Below, piece after piece: positions 25,770-38,800 of a DNA stretch of 64,000 bases. A program made the translations under genes and the position numbers. Source of the DNA: Cucumis sativus (Eukaryota > Streptophyta > Magnoliopsida > Cucurbitales > Cucurbitaceae); the NCBI RefSeq assembly GCF_000004075.3, contig NC_026658.2, positions 24,664,075 through 24,728,074 on the forward strand. Direction: 5' to 3'. The first letter of the stretch is position 1, and the number at the start of each line of letters is the position of its first letter. Under the pieces are notes generated by a model. The model searched no databases and had not been told where the DNA came from. It saw only the letters and a list, made by a program, of their open reading frames with translations.

Positions 25770-28700
25770 GTTAATTTAGAGGCAAAATTAAATCGTGTCA
25801 CAAATCAATGCGGCCGCCGCAGCCACACATGGGTTTATATATTTACATGTTGAATTGCCTCCTCATCAATTCTCGTTGCCCCTGAAGAAAAACACGTGGT
25901 TCTTAGTTTATTTATTTATTTAATTCTAATTTAAAGAAATCAGATTTTTCTTAAACAACTTTCCAAAAACGGGGAATTTTACACGCAATTGGTTTTAAGC
26001 TTTCTCTGCACCCTATACACGTAACTCATCAAAACTAGCATGAAAATGAAACTCTCGAGAAAGTGTAATAACAAACAATGACGGATTGTTTCAAAGTGAT
26101 TTGGTAAAGGGGTGTGTGTAAAAGAACTGTTTCGTCAAATGTTTGGAAGTTGAAAGGATAGGGTTGGAAGTACAAAGGCGAAAAAGGGGCATATACTGAT
26201 ACCATTCATTTTAAAATTGGAAAGAAATCAATTTTTTTTTATATAAAAGACAAAACCAGGTTTGTGTGTGATTCTTAGGCTTTTTGGATTGGGCCAACCT
26301 CTGATTTAACGTCTTGGCCCCACCCTTTGGGCTTCTATAACTACGGCTACAAAACCAATCATTTTAATGCCTACTTATTCATACTCTCTAACATCAAAAC
26401 TTGGTTGAATTCACGTTAGAGTTTGCTACTAATTATGTAAATCTCTTTCATTTTTACTATATAGTGTATTTTTAAATCTGTAACAAGTACTCTTGTATTT
26501 TGATCAACAAATAAATGTTTTTATTTTATAATTTGTAATAATTCAATTTTTTTAATTGTAAATAAATATTAGTAGGATTTTATGAAAATTCGTATGGGTG
26601 GACTCTATTAAAATTTTTACAATAGAAACTAAATTGTTACAAATTTTAAAGTACTCTAAATTAATTCGAGTTCAAGATACCAAGTTGTTAAAGGTTACAA
26701 AGATCAAATTGTTAACAACTAAAATTCATAAATTAAATTTTGCTTGAATCAAAGGTGAGAGATGTAAATGTTTTTTCAACCTTTTTTTATAAAACAATTA
26801 AGTACAAGATGGAAATATATAACTACGTACAAAGGAATGTGGATGCCTTAGATATCTTCAATTTTCTGTATCTAGGCATCTACTTTGTCATACTCAGATT
26901 TGCATAGTGATTTATCCTTTCAATATGCCAATTTAAATCATAAGTTACTAATCCTTCTTGTTTATTTGTATTTAATTTAGGTTTTGAAATGTTAAAAGCT
27001 CCTTGTAAAAACTATCTGGTTTTTTTTTTTGTTTTTATTTTACTATTTCACAATTTATCTATCATAGTCTTTTTTTATATATATAATTAAACAGTTGAAT
27101 ATTAGCCAAAGCAAAAATAATAACTATAACAATAATATCTTGTTTGTTAACAATTTTATTTTCTATTTCCACCTCTATGTTTTTTGTTTTATTATCTATC
27201 ACTTTGAATAGATGAAAGTATATTATTACACCAATAGCTCGACAAAATATACTTAAAAAGCTGTCTCAAATTGGAGTATTTTTATACATCTGTCTAAGTA
27301 TATCAATAAATTAGTTTTACTAACCTTTTTCATTTGGACTAACTTTACATGGTGATCAACAATTTTTTTAAAGAAAAAAAACCCGAATAAATGCAATAAA
27401 AGTAAAGCAAGAAACTAGTGAGTCAATAAGAAACTCTACTAATTGATGTGTAGTGGAGGACTGCTAAAATAATTTCTCTTTTTTTTTAAAAAAAAAGAAA
27501 AGAGACAAATACAGCTGAATGATTATCTTAAATGATACTTCCAATCAGTGAAAGTTGTTGTTGCACACCCTCTTTATTACACACACACATTATATATATA
27601 TATATCATAAGTTAAAATCAATAATATAAAGTTGGAAATGAAGTGTTGATGAAAGCGAAAGCATACAGCTCGCTGGAGTTTTGAATTAATATTAATTATA
27701 TATCCCAAAGGGCAAAGTGGGAAACTCACTGCCAATAATTTGAACACACTAACAATTTCAAACGTAATTCTCACAGCCTTTGAAACACGGCTCAAGCAAT
27801 GCCAATCCTTACTCAAATCCAAATTTCCCAACCTTACCCTCCCCTGAACCCGACACGTGTCCAAACAAACCTTTAAAAAGAAAAAGAAAACGCTACTCCT
27901 ACTCTACTCCCCACACACAGACACGTCATCGCATCCTCGCACGTACGAGTTTTAACTTGAAGGATGTCATGACACGAGGCATCACACGTTTGCCGGAATA
28001 AAATCCCAGTCTCCGTTCTGGCATTATTATTCCGATATGGGGATCCTTTTTTTTTTTTTTTTTAATTTTTGGAGATTTTATTCTGTGAGTTGAGTTATAA
28101 CAATGGCGGATGAGGGTCGGGTCGTGCCATGGGCGGTGCAATTTTTCAGGCGACAAAACTAAAGAACGGAGCAAGAATTGATTAATGTTCTAATTATTGC
28201 TAACAAATAAATTTTTAAAAAATTGAGTTAATTTACTTGTTTTGTTGCTGTTGGGTGGAGTTTATGGAGTTGATTAAGTATTAAAATAATGGTGGAAAAT
28301 TGTCTCTATCCAACGCGTGAGATTTAACCGCCGGAATCTTAGGGGGAAAATGGAAAAACCCTAAACTAAACACATATACCCATTTCAGTTTTATGGCTTT
28401 GTTCAGGTAATCTCATGTTCTGTAATAAATCTTCAAAATCTTACAGCTGGATTCTTGCTCTCTCTTTGACATTCTCTTTTTTATTTCCCCCAACAAAACA
28501 AAAATTAATAAATACACATATATAATAATTTTGTCTTAAATCTTCTTCACCATTTTTTAAAAATAAATTCAAAAGAGAATTAAGGATGTACTCAATCATA
28601 CACTCATTGAACAGTTAAGACATATTCTATTATTTTCATTGAATTACGCAAGATATATTTAGTTTTCTTTTCAATAAAGGAAACGGGGTGAAAATGGGGT

Positions 28701-31700
28701 AACAATCAATGCAATGTTTAGATTTTGGTTTAGAGATAGTAATTAAGCAGAATAAAAAGGAAAAGAAGTTAAAGAATCGCACAATTAATATAACTACATA
28801 TAATTTGCACAATAATATAAGGTCAGTGAAGTAACGATAACTATCCGAAACTTTTTAGTTGCTAATTATATAATTAATCGTAATTGTATTTCATGTTAAT
28901 TAAGTAATATATCCTTTAAAGCAATCATATATGATTTCAATGCACAGAATGGCCACGTGTTAAATAATTACTGTGGAAGAAGGTAAAATTCATTGATATA
29001 TAAATAATGAAATAATGTTAATATTTGTCGGGTGTTAGGTTGGTTCCTCGACACGTGTTCAACTTTAAACCACCAAAAAGTCGTGCTTCAAATAAGGAAT
29101 ATTATTGTATTCGAATTTATAGTTGAAAAATGGAAATTAAAATTGGAAGGAATAATAGAATAATAAATTGCCGACTTAACTACTATTTAGGTCTTAGTAA
29201 TTAGGATTATCTCTAAACTCATTTGGGTTGAGTTGTAAAGCATATCAAAGAAGAGAAAAGAAAAAAAGACTATTAATTAAAAATTAAATTTGAGTTGTAC
29301 TTAAGTTTACGGGCTATGAGTTTGATAAGGTCCCAAAATCCAATATTATATTCTTATCATGCCAAACCCCAAGGTGTCTTTTCTTTTAAAATGTATAATA
29401 TTAGTTTCCTAATTCTCTTTAATTAGTTCGTAATATTAAATAATAATTTTATATATTATCATAGAATGATCAAAGAAGGATGATAGGGAAAGATCATCAT
29501 TCGTTGAAAAATGAGACAAGGTCTTCTATAATATAAAATAACTATTTTGTTCTCACAAAATGTATTTGTACTTTTTATTATATTTTCATAAGTATAAACT
29601 TAATGCACCTAATGGTATTTGTTTATTGAAATTATGATTTTATAACTAATTTTAAAATGATGAGCACTCGTATATTTTAGAAAAAAGTTTAAGTCGTTTT
29701 ATTAAAAATTAGTTGTTTGCAACAATAATTTTGTTCTAGTGTCAACCATGGTCACATTAATTTCATTTAAATGTATTTAAGTATCATTAGTGTGTTGAAA
29801 GTGTTATAATATTAAAAAAATTAAACCTTCTTTTATTAGCTTAAATTTTTGAGTAAATTCAATAGTCTAACATGACTATCAACTTTAATTTAGATATTAT
29901 TTTTATGTATTTAATATTGATTTTCGTTAGGTAGGGATGAAATTTTATGCATAAGTGAGGAATAGAGTTAGAAGTATGTTAATTATTTAATATAGATCAA
30001 TTAAATATGTAGTTGAAAAAATGGAGCTGTAGAGAGTTTATTATAATTTTTTCCTTTATCAAAATCAAATTATAGAAATTACTTTCACCTATACACATCT
30101 CTACTTTTCCACTATGGATCTATAGATATTCTTCTTACCATATGTATTAGCCATTAGGTGCGAATTGGAAATTATTAAGAATATTTTAGACCAATTTAGT
30201 CGTATTCTTATTTTATTATTATCGTTATTCTTTTTCTTTTTTGTATATTTATATTATGTGCTTCTTCAATTGTAAATATCTAGAATATACTCAATAAAAT
30301 ACACACATTTACAATTTCAAAGATAATACAATCAAGTTTTGAATTGATATATACATAACAAAGAAGTAAGATCTATATAAAAAAAAAAATTGGACCAACT
30401 TTTAAATTAAAATATCAAAGGGAGCTAAATTTTATAAAGTTTGAATAAACCTTTTCCATATTCTTGGAAATCAAAGACTAAAATTAAAATTAATCACGAA
30501 TTAGAAAGCACATGGACTTTGTCCATTTAGAATCGACTTTAAATAAAGTGTATTTTTTTCACTAAAAGATTATAAAGAAGGAGAGAAATAATATGGAGAA
30601 AATTGAATGAAGATGTTCTCTTGAAATAAATGAAGTCGTGGATTGTAATATGTGAAAACCTATAATGAGAAGAAAACACAAGGAAAGAAGCATCCAAGTT
30701 GGTAGAGACTCATTTGTAGATAATGAAGAGTATAGTCCTAAAAAATGCAAGACATCTCAACTTATAAGCATTTCATTTGAACAACTTGAAATTACATCCA
30801 TCCAAACATATACCTCAGTGAAAATCAGCCCTTTAGAAAGGCATGCTTAATTCATACTTTATTTGTTTGTTTTTTTAATTTGGGTGTTCAAGGGTTAGAA
30901 TGGAATGATGTTTACATCTCACCATGCATTAATATAATGAATTAAGAACACCAAAGCTGTGGTTTTGATTAATCAAATGAGAAATTAGGAGACAGAGAAC
31001 GATGTTGAAGGTGAGGTTGTCTGGGCTTTATGATCATTGATCACTACTTTTCAAATGAACACTTAAGACTCATCCCCACGACGCAACCGACATCTAAGCT
31101 GTATTCTTTATTCATTATCAACTTATTTTATATCTTTTTTCATTCCATATATTCCCATTAAATATTTATTAAAGGAAAAAAACTTCCACGTTCTTACAGT
31201 TTTCAACTCTTTAATCATTAATACAAACCCCATATCCATGCTTATTTCTCTTAATCACTTCTTAATCTGTTTACTCTCTCACCCACAAGAGACTACTTTT
31301 CTGAGTATAGTTTTTAATTAATACTTATAATAAATCTTAAATTTAAATGTATTCTTTAGTTTTCATTTCTAATTCATTCTTTAATATTTTCTGAACTGTT
31401 ATATATTATTTACACAGATCTTTTCTATGTATATTTTCATTGCATGCGTGGAACTGATCCTTTTTTATTTATGTATATTTATTCGCGAGTGCATGACATA
31501 GTTTATCCACACTTTGGCTAATTTACGTTATAACCTGTTGATCTTACAATATTTGAATGCGAAATAAAACCGTATAATATTAAATCCTAGGTAGATTATT
31601 ACATTGGATTTGATTAACCAAAATTGATTAAAAGAAAAAAAATAACTTTGAAATCTTGCACTTAAGTTTTTATTGAAAGTATATGTATGTTTCAAACAAA

Positions 31701-32552
31701 TTTCAAAGTATATTCAAAATATTATATATGACTATTCCAATAAAATAATTTTCTTTTTTAGAAAATGATACGTATAGGGCTGGATCTCCTAAATATCTTC
31801 ACTAGGTAGACCATAGACACGGTCTGAGCATTCCCATCATCTCCTAAAATGATATTCATTATGTGCATAGGAGTACAAAGAAGCTCAAGGGCTAGAGATC
31901 GATAAGTCCCATAAAAATATCCTATAAATTACAATAATATTTTGTTACGGCTTACTTTTGCAATTTAGAGATCATTGAGTCTCTCACGATCTCTTTCAAT
32001 CTATAGAGTTCCTTTCAATAGTTATTTGCAATAGTATTTTTTGGATTCACTGTTATTGAATGGAAAATAGTTAATGTTTTTTTATTCTTGTGGTATGAGG
32101 CTGTATTAAGCAGATAAATGTGAGAATTGACAATAGAAAAAATAAGTTATGTAAAGATCTCCAATTTTTTCTCTCATTTTGTCAATGTATGATGGGGTCG
32201 TTAACACGGTGGCCTAACAAACACAATGCCTCATTGTGTTGGGGATTTCTTATTCCCTCTCTTAAGCTAATGATTTTGTAGTAATATTCGTCTAAAAATG
32301 TGATTAATTAAGGTGTATTTGAATATTAATACTTCATCCCGCCAATTTTATTATATTAAGCTTATGATTGCATGAACTTGGCCAACTGATCGTACGATTA
32401 ATCAGTCATATTTAGAATTCAGACTATATCCATTTAATTTACAATGATTGATTTAAGTATTAGTTAATTTACAAACCCTAAACCCAATGATATATAAAAC
32501 AAAATAAAAAATCCAAGTCAATTATTATTGTGTCGTCCCGTTGCACAATAGC

Positions 32553-32560
32553 ATATAAAA
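32553..32560 (+). promoter_or_regulatory. TATA box of the RSL gene
   Basis: ATATAAAA lies 93 bases before the ATG at 32653. An ACACA-rich leader (about 32585-32625) follows, as is typical of plant 5' UTRs. Spacing fits transcription starting at about 32585. Confidence 0.65.
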
Positions 32561-32652
32561 ACCCACACCTTCCAATTCTTTTGGTATCACACACAGAACA
32601 CAACACAACACAACACAAATAACTAATAATCCTCGTACAAATTAAATCTTGG

Positions 32653-34287
32653 ATGGATTGTTTTGGAGGTAATTTGAGTGGAGAAGCTGGAGAATGGGAT
32701 TTATGCAGCTCAATTTTATCATTAGAAGATCCGGATTATATGCATATTATTAATCCTCATCCTACTACGTCGCCAGGTTTGATGGCTGATCATGCAGCTT
32801 GGTTTTGTTCTAATTTGGATTCTAATGGTGTTGATCAGTATCCGTTTCCTTGTATTGCTGCTGCTGCTGCTGTCTATGATGATTATTATGGTCACAATCA
32901 TATGTCCATGTCAATTATTGATGAAGATAACAACAATTTGGAGTCCATTTTCTCAGCCTCTAGTACTGAATTTTTGCTGCAAGAAATCAGTAGTACTGGG
33001 TTTTCTGAAGATCACAAATTTCTTAACATGGATATTGTTCAAACCCATCTAGGAGATGAAGATGATGATAATCCCTTATTCCATCACAAAAGGAAATCAT
33101 CCATTGTTGCTCCTGATGATCATGATCATGATCAGAACCAGCTCATCAAACCCAATAAGAAAATTCGCACTTCAAATAATGTAAGTAAATCTTACTCATT
33201 TTCTTTTTATTGTTTAATTTTAAATCTTGAAAAAAATAAGTTGAAACGTCTGATAGATACTAACGATTTAATATGGTATTAAAAAAAATTAACGGTGTTA
33301 GAAGTTTGAATAATCTCTATAATGCCATTTTCTCTTTAACAAAATTGTGTATACTATCATGACTACTTATCTTTCTAAACTTGAATTGATTAATGATATG
33401 TAATCAACTTTTGTGTTCATTAAATGATTTTGGAAGTTATATAGTTGAAAAAAATTAAATTAAATGTAATTTTCATAAACAATGGTATTGACAGTTTTTC
33501 GTTTTTTTTTTTTTTAATAATAATTAATAGGTACAGATCAAAAGTAGGAAAGGCACAGAATCAAGTGGCAATAGCAAAAAAGTGAGCAGTACACGGCGAC
33601 GGAAATGTGAAGAAGAACAAGAAAATGGAAGGTCGTCGTGTGATATGAACAGTTGCAGCAGCGATAACTCATCGGAGGATGACAATAACAATGCTTCACC
33701 AAAACCCAAAACTAGAGCCACTAGAGGCTCAGCAACTGATCCACAAAGCCTTTACGCAAGGGTACATCCCCATACATATATATATTATGAGAAAACTTGG
33801 TTTTATATCTATTTATAATGGACTAATAATTAACTTTAAACTTTAATGCAGAAGAGAAGAGAGAGAATCAATGAACGCCTTAGAATTCTGCAGAAACTTG
33901 TCCCTAATGGAACAAAGGTATAATTTAATAATTAATAATCCAAATTATTTATATATGTATATATATATATAATTACATGTATTATATTATTTTGAAATGA
34001 GGTTAATTAATAATGGGGTGGTGAATTTTCAGGTTGATATTAGCACAATGCTTGAGGAAGCAGTTCATTATGTTAAATTTCTGCAGCTTCAGATAAAGGT
34101 AGGTATTTTATAGAGTACTAATTTTTTCATTAAATTTCACTTTTAATTGATTATTTGTTGGGTTTTAATTAACATATATTTTGTTCATATGCAGCTTTTG
34201 AGCTCTGATGATTTGTGGATGTATGCACCAATTGCTTACAATGGGATGGATATTGGTCTGCAGCAGAAGCTTTCTTCAATTTTATGA
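32653..34287 (+). CDS. RSL4: Class II RSL bHLH transcription factor (RSL4-like)
   Basis: Five exons: 32653-33180, 33531-33761, 33852-33917, 34033-34098, 34195-34287. All junctions are in phase 0 and the product is 327 aa. The acidic, Ser/Asp-rich N-terminal part is poorly conserved and has poly-Ala and Asp/His runs. A lysine/arginine-rich stretch leads into the bHLH at about 244-300: ATDPQSLYARKRRERINERL, then LQKLVPNGTKVDISTMLEEA, then VHYVKFLQLQIKLL. This wording and the C-terminal block SDDLWMYAPIAYNG are diagnostic of the RSL (RHD6-like) bHLH group. In Arabidopsis, RSL4 acts in the nucleus downstream of RHD6/RSL1, and its amount sets root-hair growth. The three small exons encoding the helices follow the family pattern. 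RSL2 is the alternative; position next to ZAT10 favours RSL4. Confidence 0.93.
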
Positions 34288-35831
34288 CCAAAACCAACAC
34301 TTAATCAAATCACCCTTTTGTAACTTTTCATATTCGGCTTCAATTTTAATTCCCACATTTTATAGTAAATGCAAAAATCTGCATGCTAAAAATGGGACGA
34401 GATTAAAAAGAAGAAAAAAAAAATCCTCCTAATTTTTCTTTGTTCATTTTATAAATATGATCAATACTACCCTATATTTATTGTTTAACAGTCTGTATAT
34501 TTCCTTTTTGGAAGTAAAGTTCACATTGGCTATACTAAAAAAATGTCTCTTGTAAAACAAACCATTGATGATGATAGCTTGATTGATATCTTCAATGAAT
34601 CTGTTTCCTAAACGAGTGGAAATTTTGTCGTAATTAAATAACTAAAAGTTGGTTGAATGATCCATTGACTTTTATATATATTAGAGAGAGAAAACATGCA
34701 TGGAATTGATTGTTTATTCATACAAAATAATTTAAAGTAATGTCCTAATTTGCTTTTTGATAATCATTATCTAATTGTATGTTGTACAAAGTAGATTGAA
34801 ATTAACTTTCACTAGGTGATAAATCAACCATTTGAGAAGGGCGAAAACCAATAATTTAAGAATGATATGAGGCTTAATTATGTCTAAAATTGATATGGTG
34901 TGTTAATCTGTCGTTTTGACGGACTAAATAAGGTCGTAAATGCCTAGCTGAAGTAGAAAGATAGGGTGGCGGTAAGTGAAAAAATTACTTACGGTAGTAG
35001 ATGCTAGTAAGTCAAAGTTGAATCTCACTTTTCAAAAACAAAGTTGTAACTTATACTGTTTGAATGACACTTGGGGCCTTATGATCATGGATAAGGATAA
35101 ATAAATAGAACTATTTGTTCTTTCCTTTTAAAAAAAGGGAGAGGCACTTCAAGTTTTTTTTTCTTAAGTTGTGAAGATGAGTCAATAATGGTTGAATTCT
35201 TCACTAATGGGTTCGTGAGAGAGCCAAATGTGATAAGTTGCTTAGCGTATCTATAAAGAAACTTAACAGTACTCATGAAAAACTCAAGAGTTACATAGAA
35301 GACAACAAAAAACCATGAAAAACCTCCATAAGACCAGTAAAAGACTTAATAATCTCGGTGATCTCAATAGGACGCATGAAATACCTCAAAATGATTGAGA
35401 TTGACGTCATATCCCCATTATTAATAAAAGACCTACATAAACTAGTAAAAAATGAAGTAAATAATGTATTTAGATGTTGGTTATAAATTGAAGACATAAT
35501 TACCAAATCAAACCTTAGTATTTAATTCGATACATTATACTTAACTTAATTCGATACATTATACTTAACTTAATCATACTTTTATAAGTAAGTTAATGTA
35601 TGGATGTTAATTTAACTAGATACTTTTTTTTTTCGTTGTAAACACCGTCAAATGAATCATAGAAATGGGGAGAAGTAGTGAGGAGTAGTAGTAGTTTTGA
35701 TTTGATAAGCAATAGAATGGTGGGTGAGTGAAAGGCAAAGTGGGGCCAGAAGGCACTTCGAATTCCTACCCTAACTGTCATTAATTTATCTTAAGACCGC
35801 GCGCGCCACTTTTCCTCTCTCGCACTGGGTC
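34288..35831. other. RSL 3' region and SPOC-gene promoter
   Basis: About 1.5 kb between two genes on the same strand. The first few hundred bases are likely RSL 3' UTR. There is a perfect 24-bp tandem duplication at 35523-35570. The last 60 bases before the next start are GC-richer (ACCGCGCGCGCCAC at about 35795), like a housekeeping promoter. No other gene is seen. Confidence 0.55.
35523..35570. repeat. Perfect 24-bp tandem duplication
   Basis: The unit starts TAATTCGATACATT and is present twice without a gap (35523-35546, 35547-35570), about 260 bases upstream of the SPOC-protein start codon. It looks like a recent slippage duplication. Confidence 0.8.
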
Positions 35832-38800
35832 ATGGCCTCCGCGGAGCAGCCTCTCAAGAAGCGGCGAAACTACGGACCAGCAGCTCCAGAACCATCGCCC
35901 CCACTTCCCCAGTTGCCTCAGCCACCGCCACCGCAAATTCCAGCGACGGACCAGACTTCCATCGCTCCATCGCCTCCCACTCCACCTCAGCTCTCCCAAG
36001 CCGAAATTCTCCTCAGGAGAAGGAACAGAGATGAAATTAGAAGCGTCTATGAATGTTTTAAGCGAATTAGGTTTTTCCTTTCCCAGAAAGAGAAGGGCGC
36101 TCCCACACCTGATATTGAGCAGGCTTATCTTTCTCTCATCACTGCTTCGAGAGGTCAGTGTTCGATTCTCTTCCTCCCTCTTTGCAGTTTATATCATTTC
36201 CAATATCATAGAATTAAATTTCAATATCTAAAGTGTCGAATTAGGGTTCCTAATTCTTAAGAACTGGAGACCGATATTGTTACGGTTCCAACCCCACACA
36301 GAGACAAGAGAACGATTTTTTTAAATTTTTTATTTAAACGCCTCTTGTGTGTGCTAGGACATGGTATTTTTTTTCCCTTGAAGCAATTTGAATAATGTTG
36401 GAGAGTTCACAGTTCTTGCTTGTAGACTTTGAAATTGGGCTAGAAACCAATGACACCTTCAAACTTTAGATGTTGATTCGATTTTACGCTCGCATTTTTT
36501 TTAACAAAGAAAATCCTAAACAAATAGCAACAGCATAAGACGGGTTTGTATCTTATATGCATGCAGCGGAGTACTTCTTTCTGATGCTGCTTTAGTATTT
36601 AAAATGATTTCTTCCGTCAATTTCCATCAGAATAAGATATGAAGTTTATTCGACAATGAATTAAAACAGGAGTAATAAGCATAGTGGGGGCCGTTTAAGC
36701 ACCATTTTACACTGATCTTGAAGACCGTCCATGTGATTCTGGGACAATTTTGAACTTTTTTTTGTTTGTCTGTTAAAACTGATCATACATTGGAGGATTG
36801 TGTCCCTCTCTAAAGGGGGTAGGCTAACTCTTCTAAAGGGGTAGGCTAACTCTTCTAAAGGGGGTAGGCTAACTCTTATAAAGGGGGTAGGCTAACTCTT
36901 ATAAAGGGGGTAGGCTAACTCTGGTGCAATCAGTTCTCAACAGTCTTCCTTGTTATTTATTCTCCCTTGCTCAAGCTCCAGCCGGTGTTATCAATAGATC
37001 GGAAAAGATGATCAGGAATTTTGTTTGGACAGAAGGGTCTACTAATTCAATTGCCCACCTCATCAAATGGGATTGTACCTCCCTCCGATCTGTTATCGTG
37101 GTCTTGGGATTGGTTCGTTTAGGCAAAAGAACACTGCTCTTCTCACTAAATGGTTTTGGAGCAGAAGGAAGAAGCCTCCTTATGGATGCGTTTAATTGTG
37201 GCCATTTACGGCTTAGAGGAGAATGGGTGGTCTACTAAAGATCCGAACACGGGAAAATCTTATAGATTATGGGCCGATATTTTGAAGCACAAGGAGACCT
37301 TCTTTAAATTTTCAGCTTTTGTGCTGAGAAAATGAACCAAAATCAGATTTTGGAAGGACAACTAGTGTGGCGTGGAGCCACTTGCAGACAAATTCCCTAT
37401 CTTGTTCTCCTTGTCATTAAATAAGGATGCTTATGTGGCTGAATGTTGATGTAATGTTACTCATTCGTGGAACTTGAGGCTTAGAAGAAATATGCTCGAT
37501 AACGAGATTGCCAATGTGGCCTCAATTTTAGAAATTCATCGTTCTTGGGCCCCTCAGATGGGGATGATAGTCTTAAATGGACTTTTAACGTTAATGGCAA
37601 CTTTACTACGAAGTCTACTTTTCTTAACTTAACCAAGAGATCCCCTCCATTGCTGTTCCTTTGATTCGTCATATTTGGAAGACTTAAATTCAGAAAAAGA
37701 TGAAAATTTTCTTATGGTTGCTTGCTTACAGAAGCCTTAACACTCATGAGAAGCTACCAAAAAAATTTAAGTATACTATGCTTAGCCCCTCGATGTGTTG
37801 CCTTTGCTTCAAAGAAGAGGAAACCTTGGACCATTTATTTATGTTTTTCTCTTTACTAAGAAAGCTTGGAACACTTTGTTTAGAATTTTTGATTTGGAGC
37901 TTTGTCTTCCTAGTAAGGTTGATAACTGGATGATTGAAGGGCTCAACATTAGAGGTTATAGCCCGAAAGGAAACATCTTACGGAGATGTGCTACTCGGTC
38001 CCTTTTGTGGTGCATTTGGAAAGAAAGGAATAGAAGAATTTTTTAAGATAGCTATAATTCTTTTGATTCCTTTTGGACTGTGTTGCAACACACAACTTCT
38101 TGGTGGAGTACGAATTACACCAAACACTTTTGTAATTATAGCCTTTCAATGATATTCAACAATTAGAAGACTTTCATCTTTTAGTTTCTTCTGGGGAGGG
38201 CCCTCTTGCCCCTTGTCCTTAGGTTGTTCTTTTTTGTTATATGAATACACATGTTTCTTATAAAAAAAAATAAAAAACTGATCGTACATTAATCTAGATA
38301 AAATCACAGATCACCTTTTCAACTCTTTGATTTGTACAATCTAATTAATAGTAACATTTGAGAGTGGATTCCCAAAAAATCCGGAGTCTCTTCCAAATAT
38401 ATTTAAAAAACTTCCATTTAATCCTTTCACTACTTCATCGTACACTCCAGAGTTTTCTAGATTGATAATACAAAAAACTCTCGATGCTCCTGCAAATCAC
38501 AGCTTTGGCCAATCCCAGATCTTTTACTTCTATGAGCGAGGAGTTTCTCTTCCATCTCCCCATTCATGAGAAAGGTCTCTTTTTTTAGTTTCTTGAGGTG
38601 TACTTCATTGTGGGATCTTTGGGGTGAGCGAATAACGAAGTTTTGATTTCATATTTCTCTCTTTTGGCTTTCAGTTATGAAGATCTTTTGTGATTACTCT
38701 ATAGACATTATCTTGTATAGGTGAAGCCCTTTTTTCTTTAGTTTGCCTCCCTTTTTGTAGGTTTGGTTTTTGTATGGCTATTATTATTTCATTTCATTTT

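Larger units (their letters stand above)
23623..32652. other. ZAT10 upstream region and gene-free interval up to the RSL gene
   Basis: The ZAT10 leader and promoter lie at about 23623-24500, with a TATA-like box at 23742-23749, a TTTCAAC repeat at 23675-23700 and a W-box-like GGGTCAA at about 23922-23928 (TTGACCC in the gene's sense). Further out the DNA is AT-rich, with a poly-A tract at 25748. CACGTG G-boxes occur at 25517, 25893, 27854, 28954 and 29052. A small, less AT-rich island lies at 28280-28420 with a telo-box-like AAACCCTAAA. No coding region here is supported. Confidence 0.55.

Noticed and set aside
31780..32060. Possible LTR-like or promoter-like segment upstream of RSL4
   Set aside because: It is slightly less AT-rich, but I find no matching terminal repeats, primer-binding site or coding motif.
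32180..32250. Short inverted repeat around ACACAATGCCTCATTGTGT
   Set aside because: The stem is only 8 bp with a 3-base loop; too short for a microRNA precursor or a transposon end without other support.
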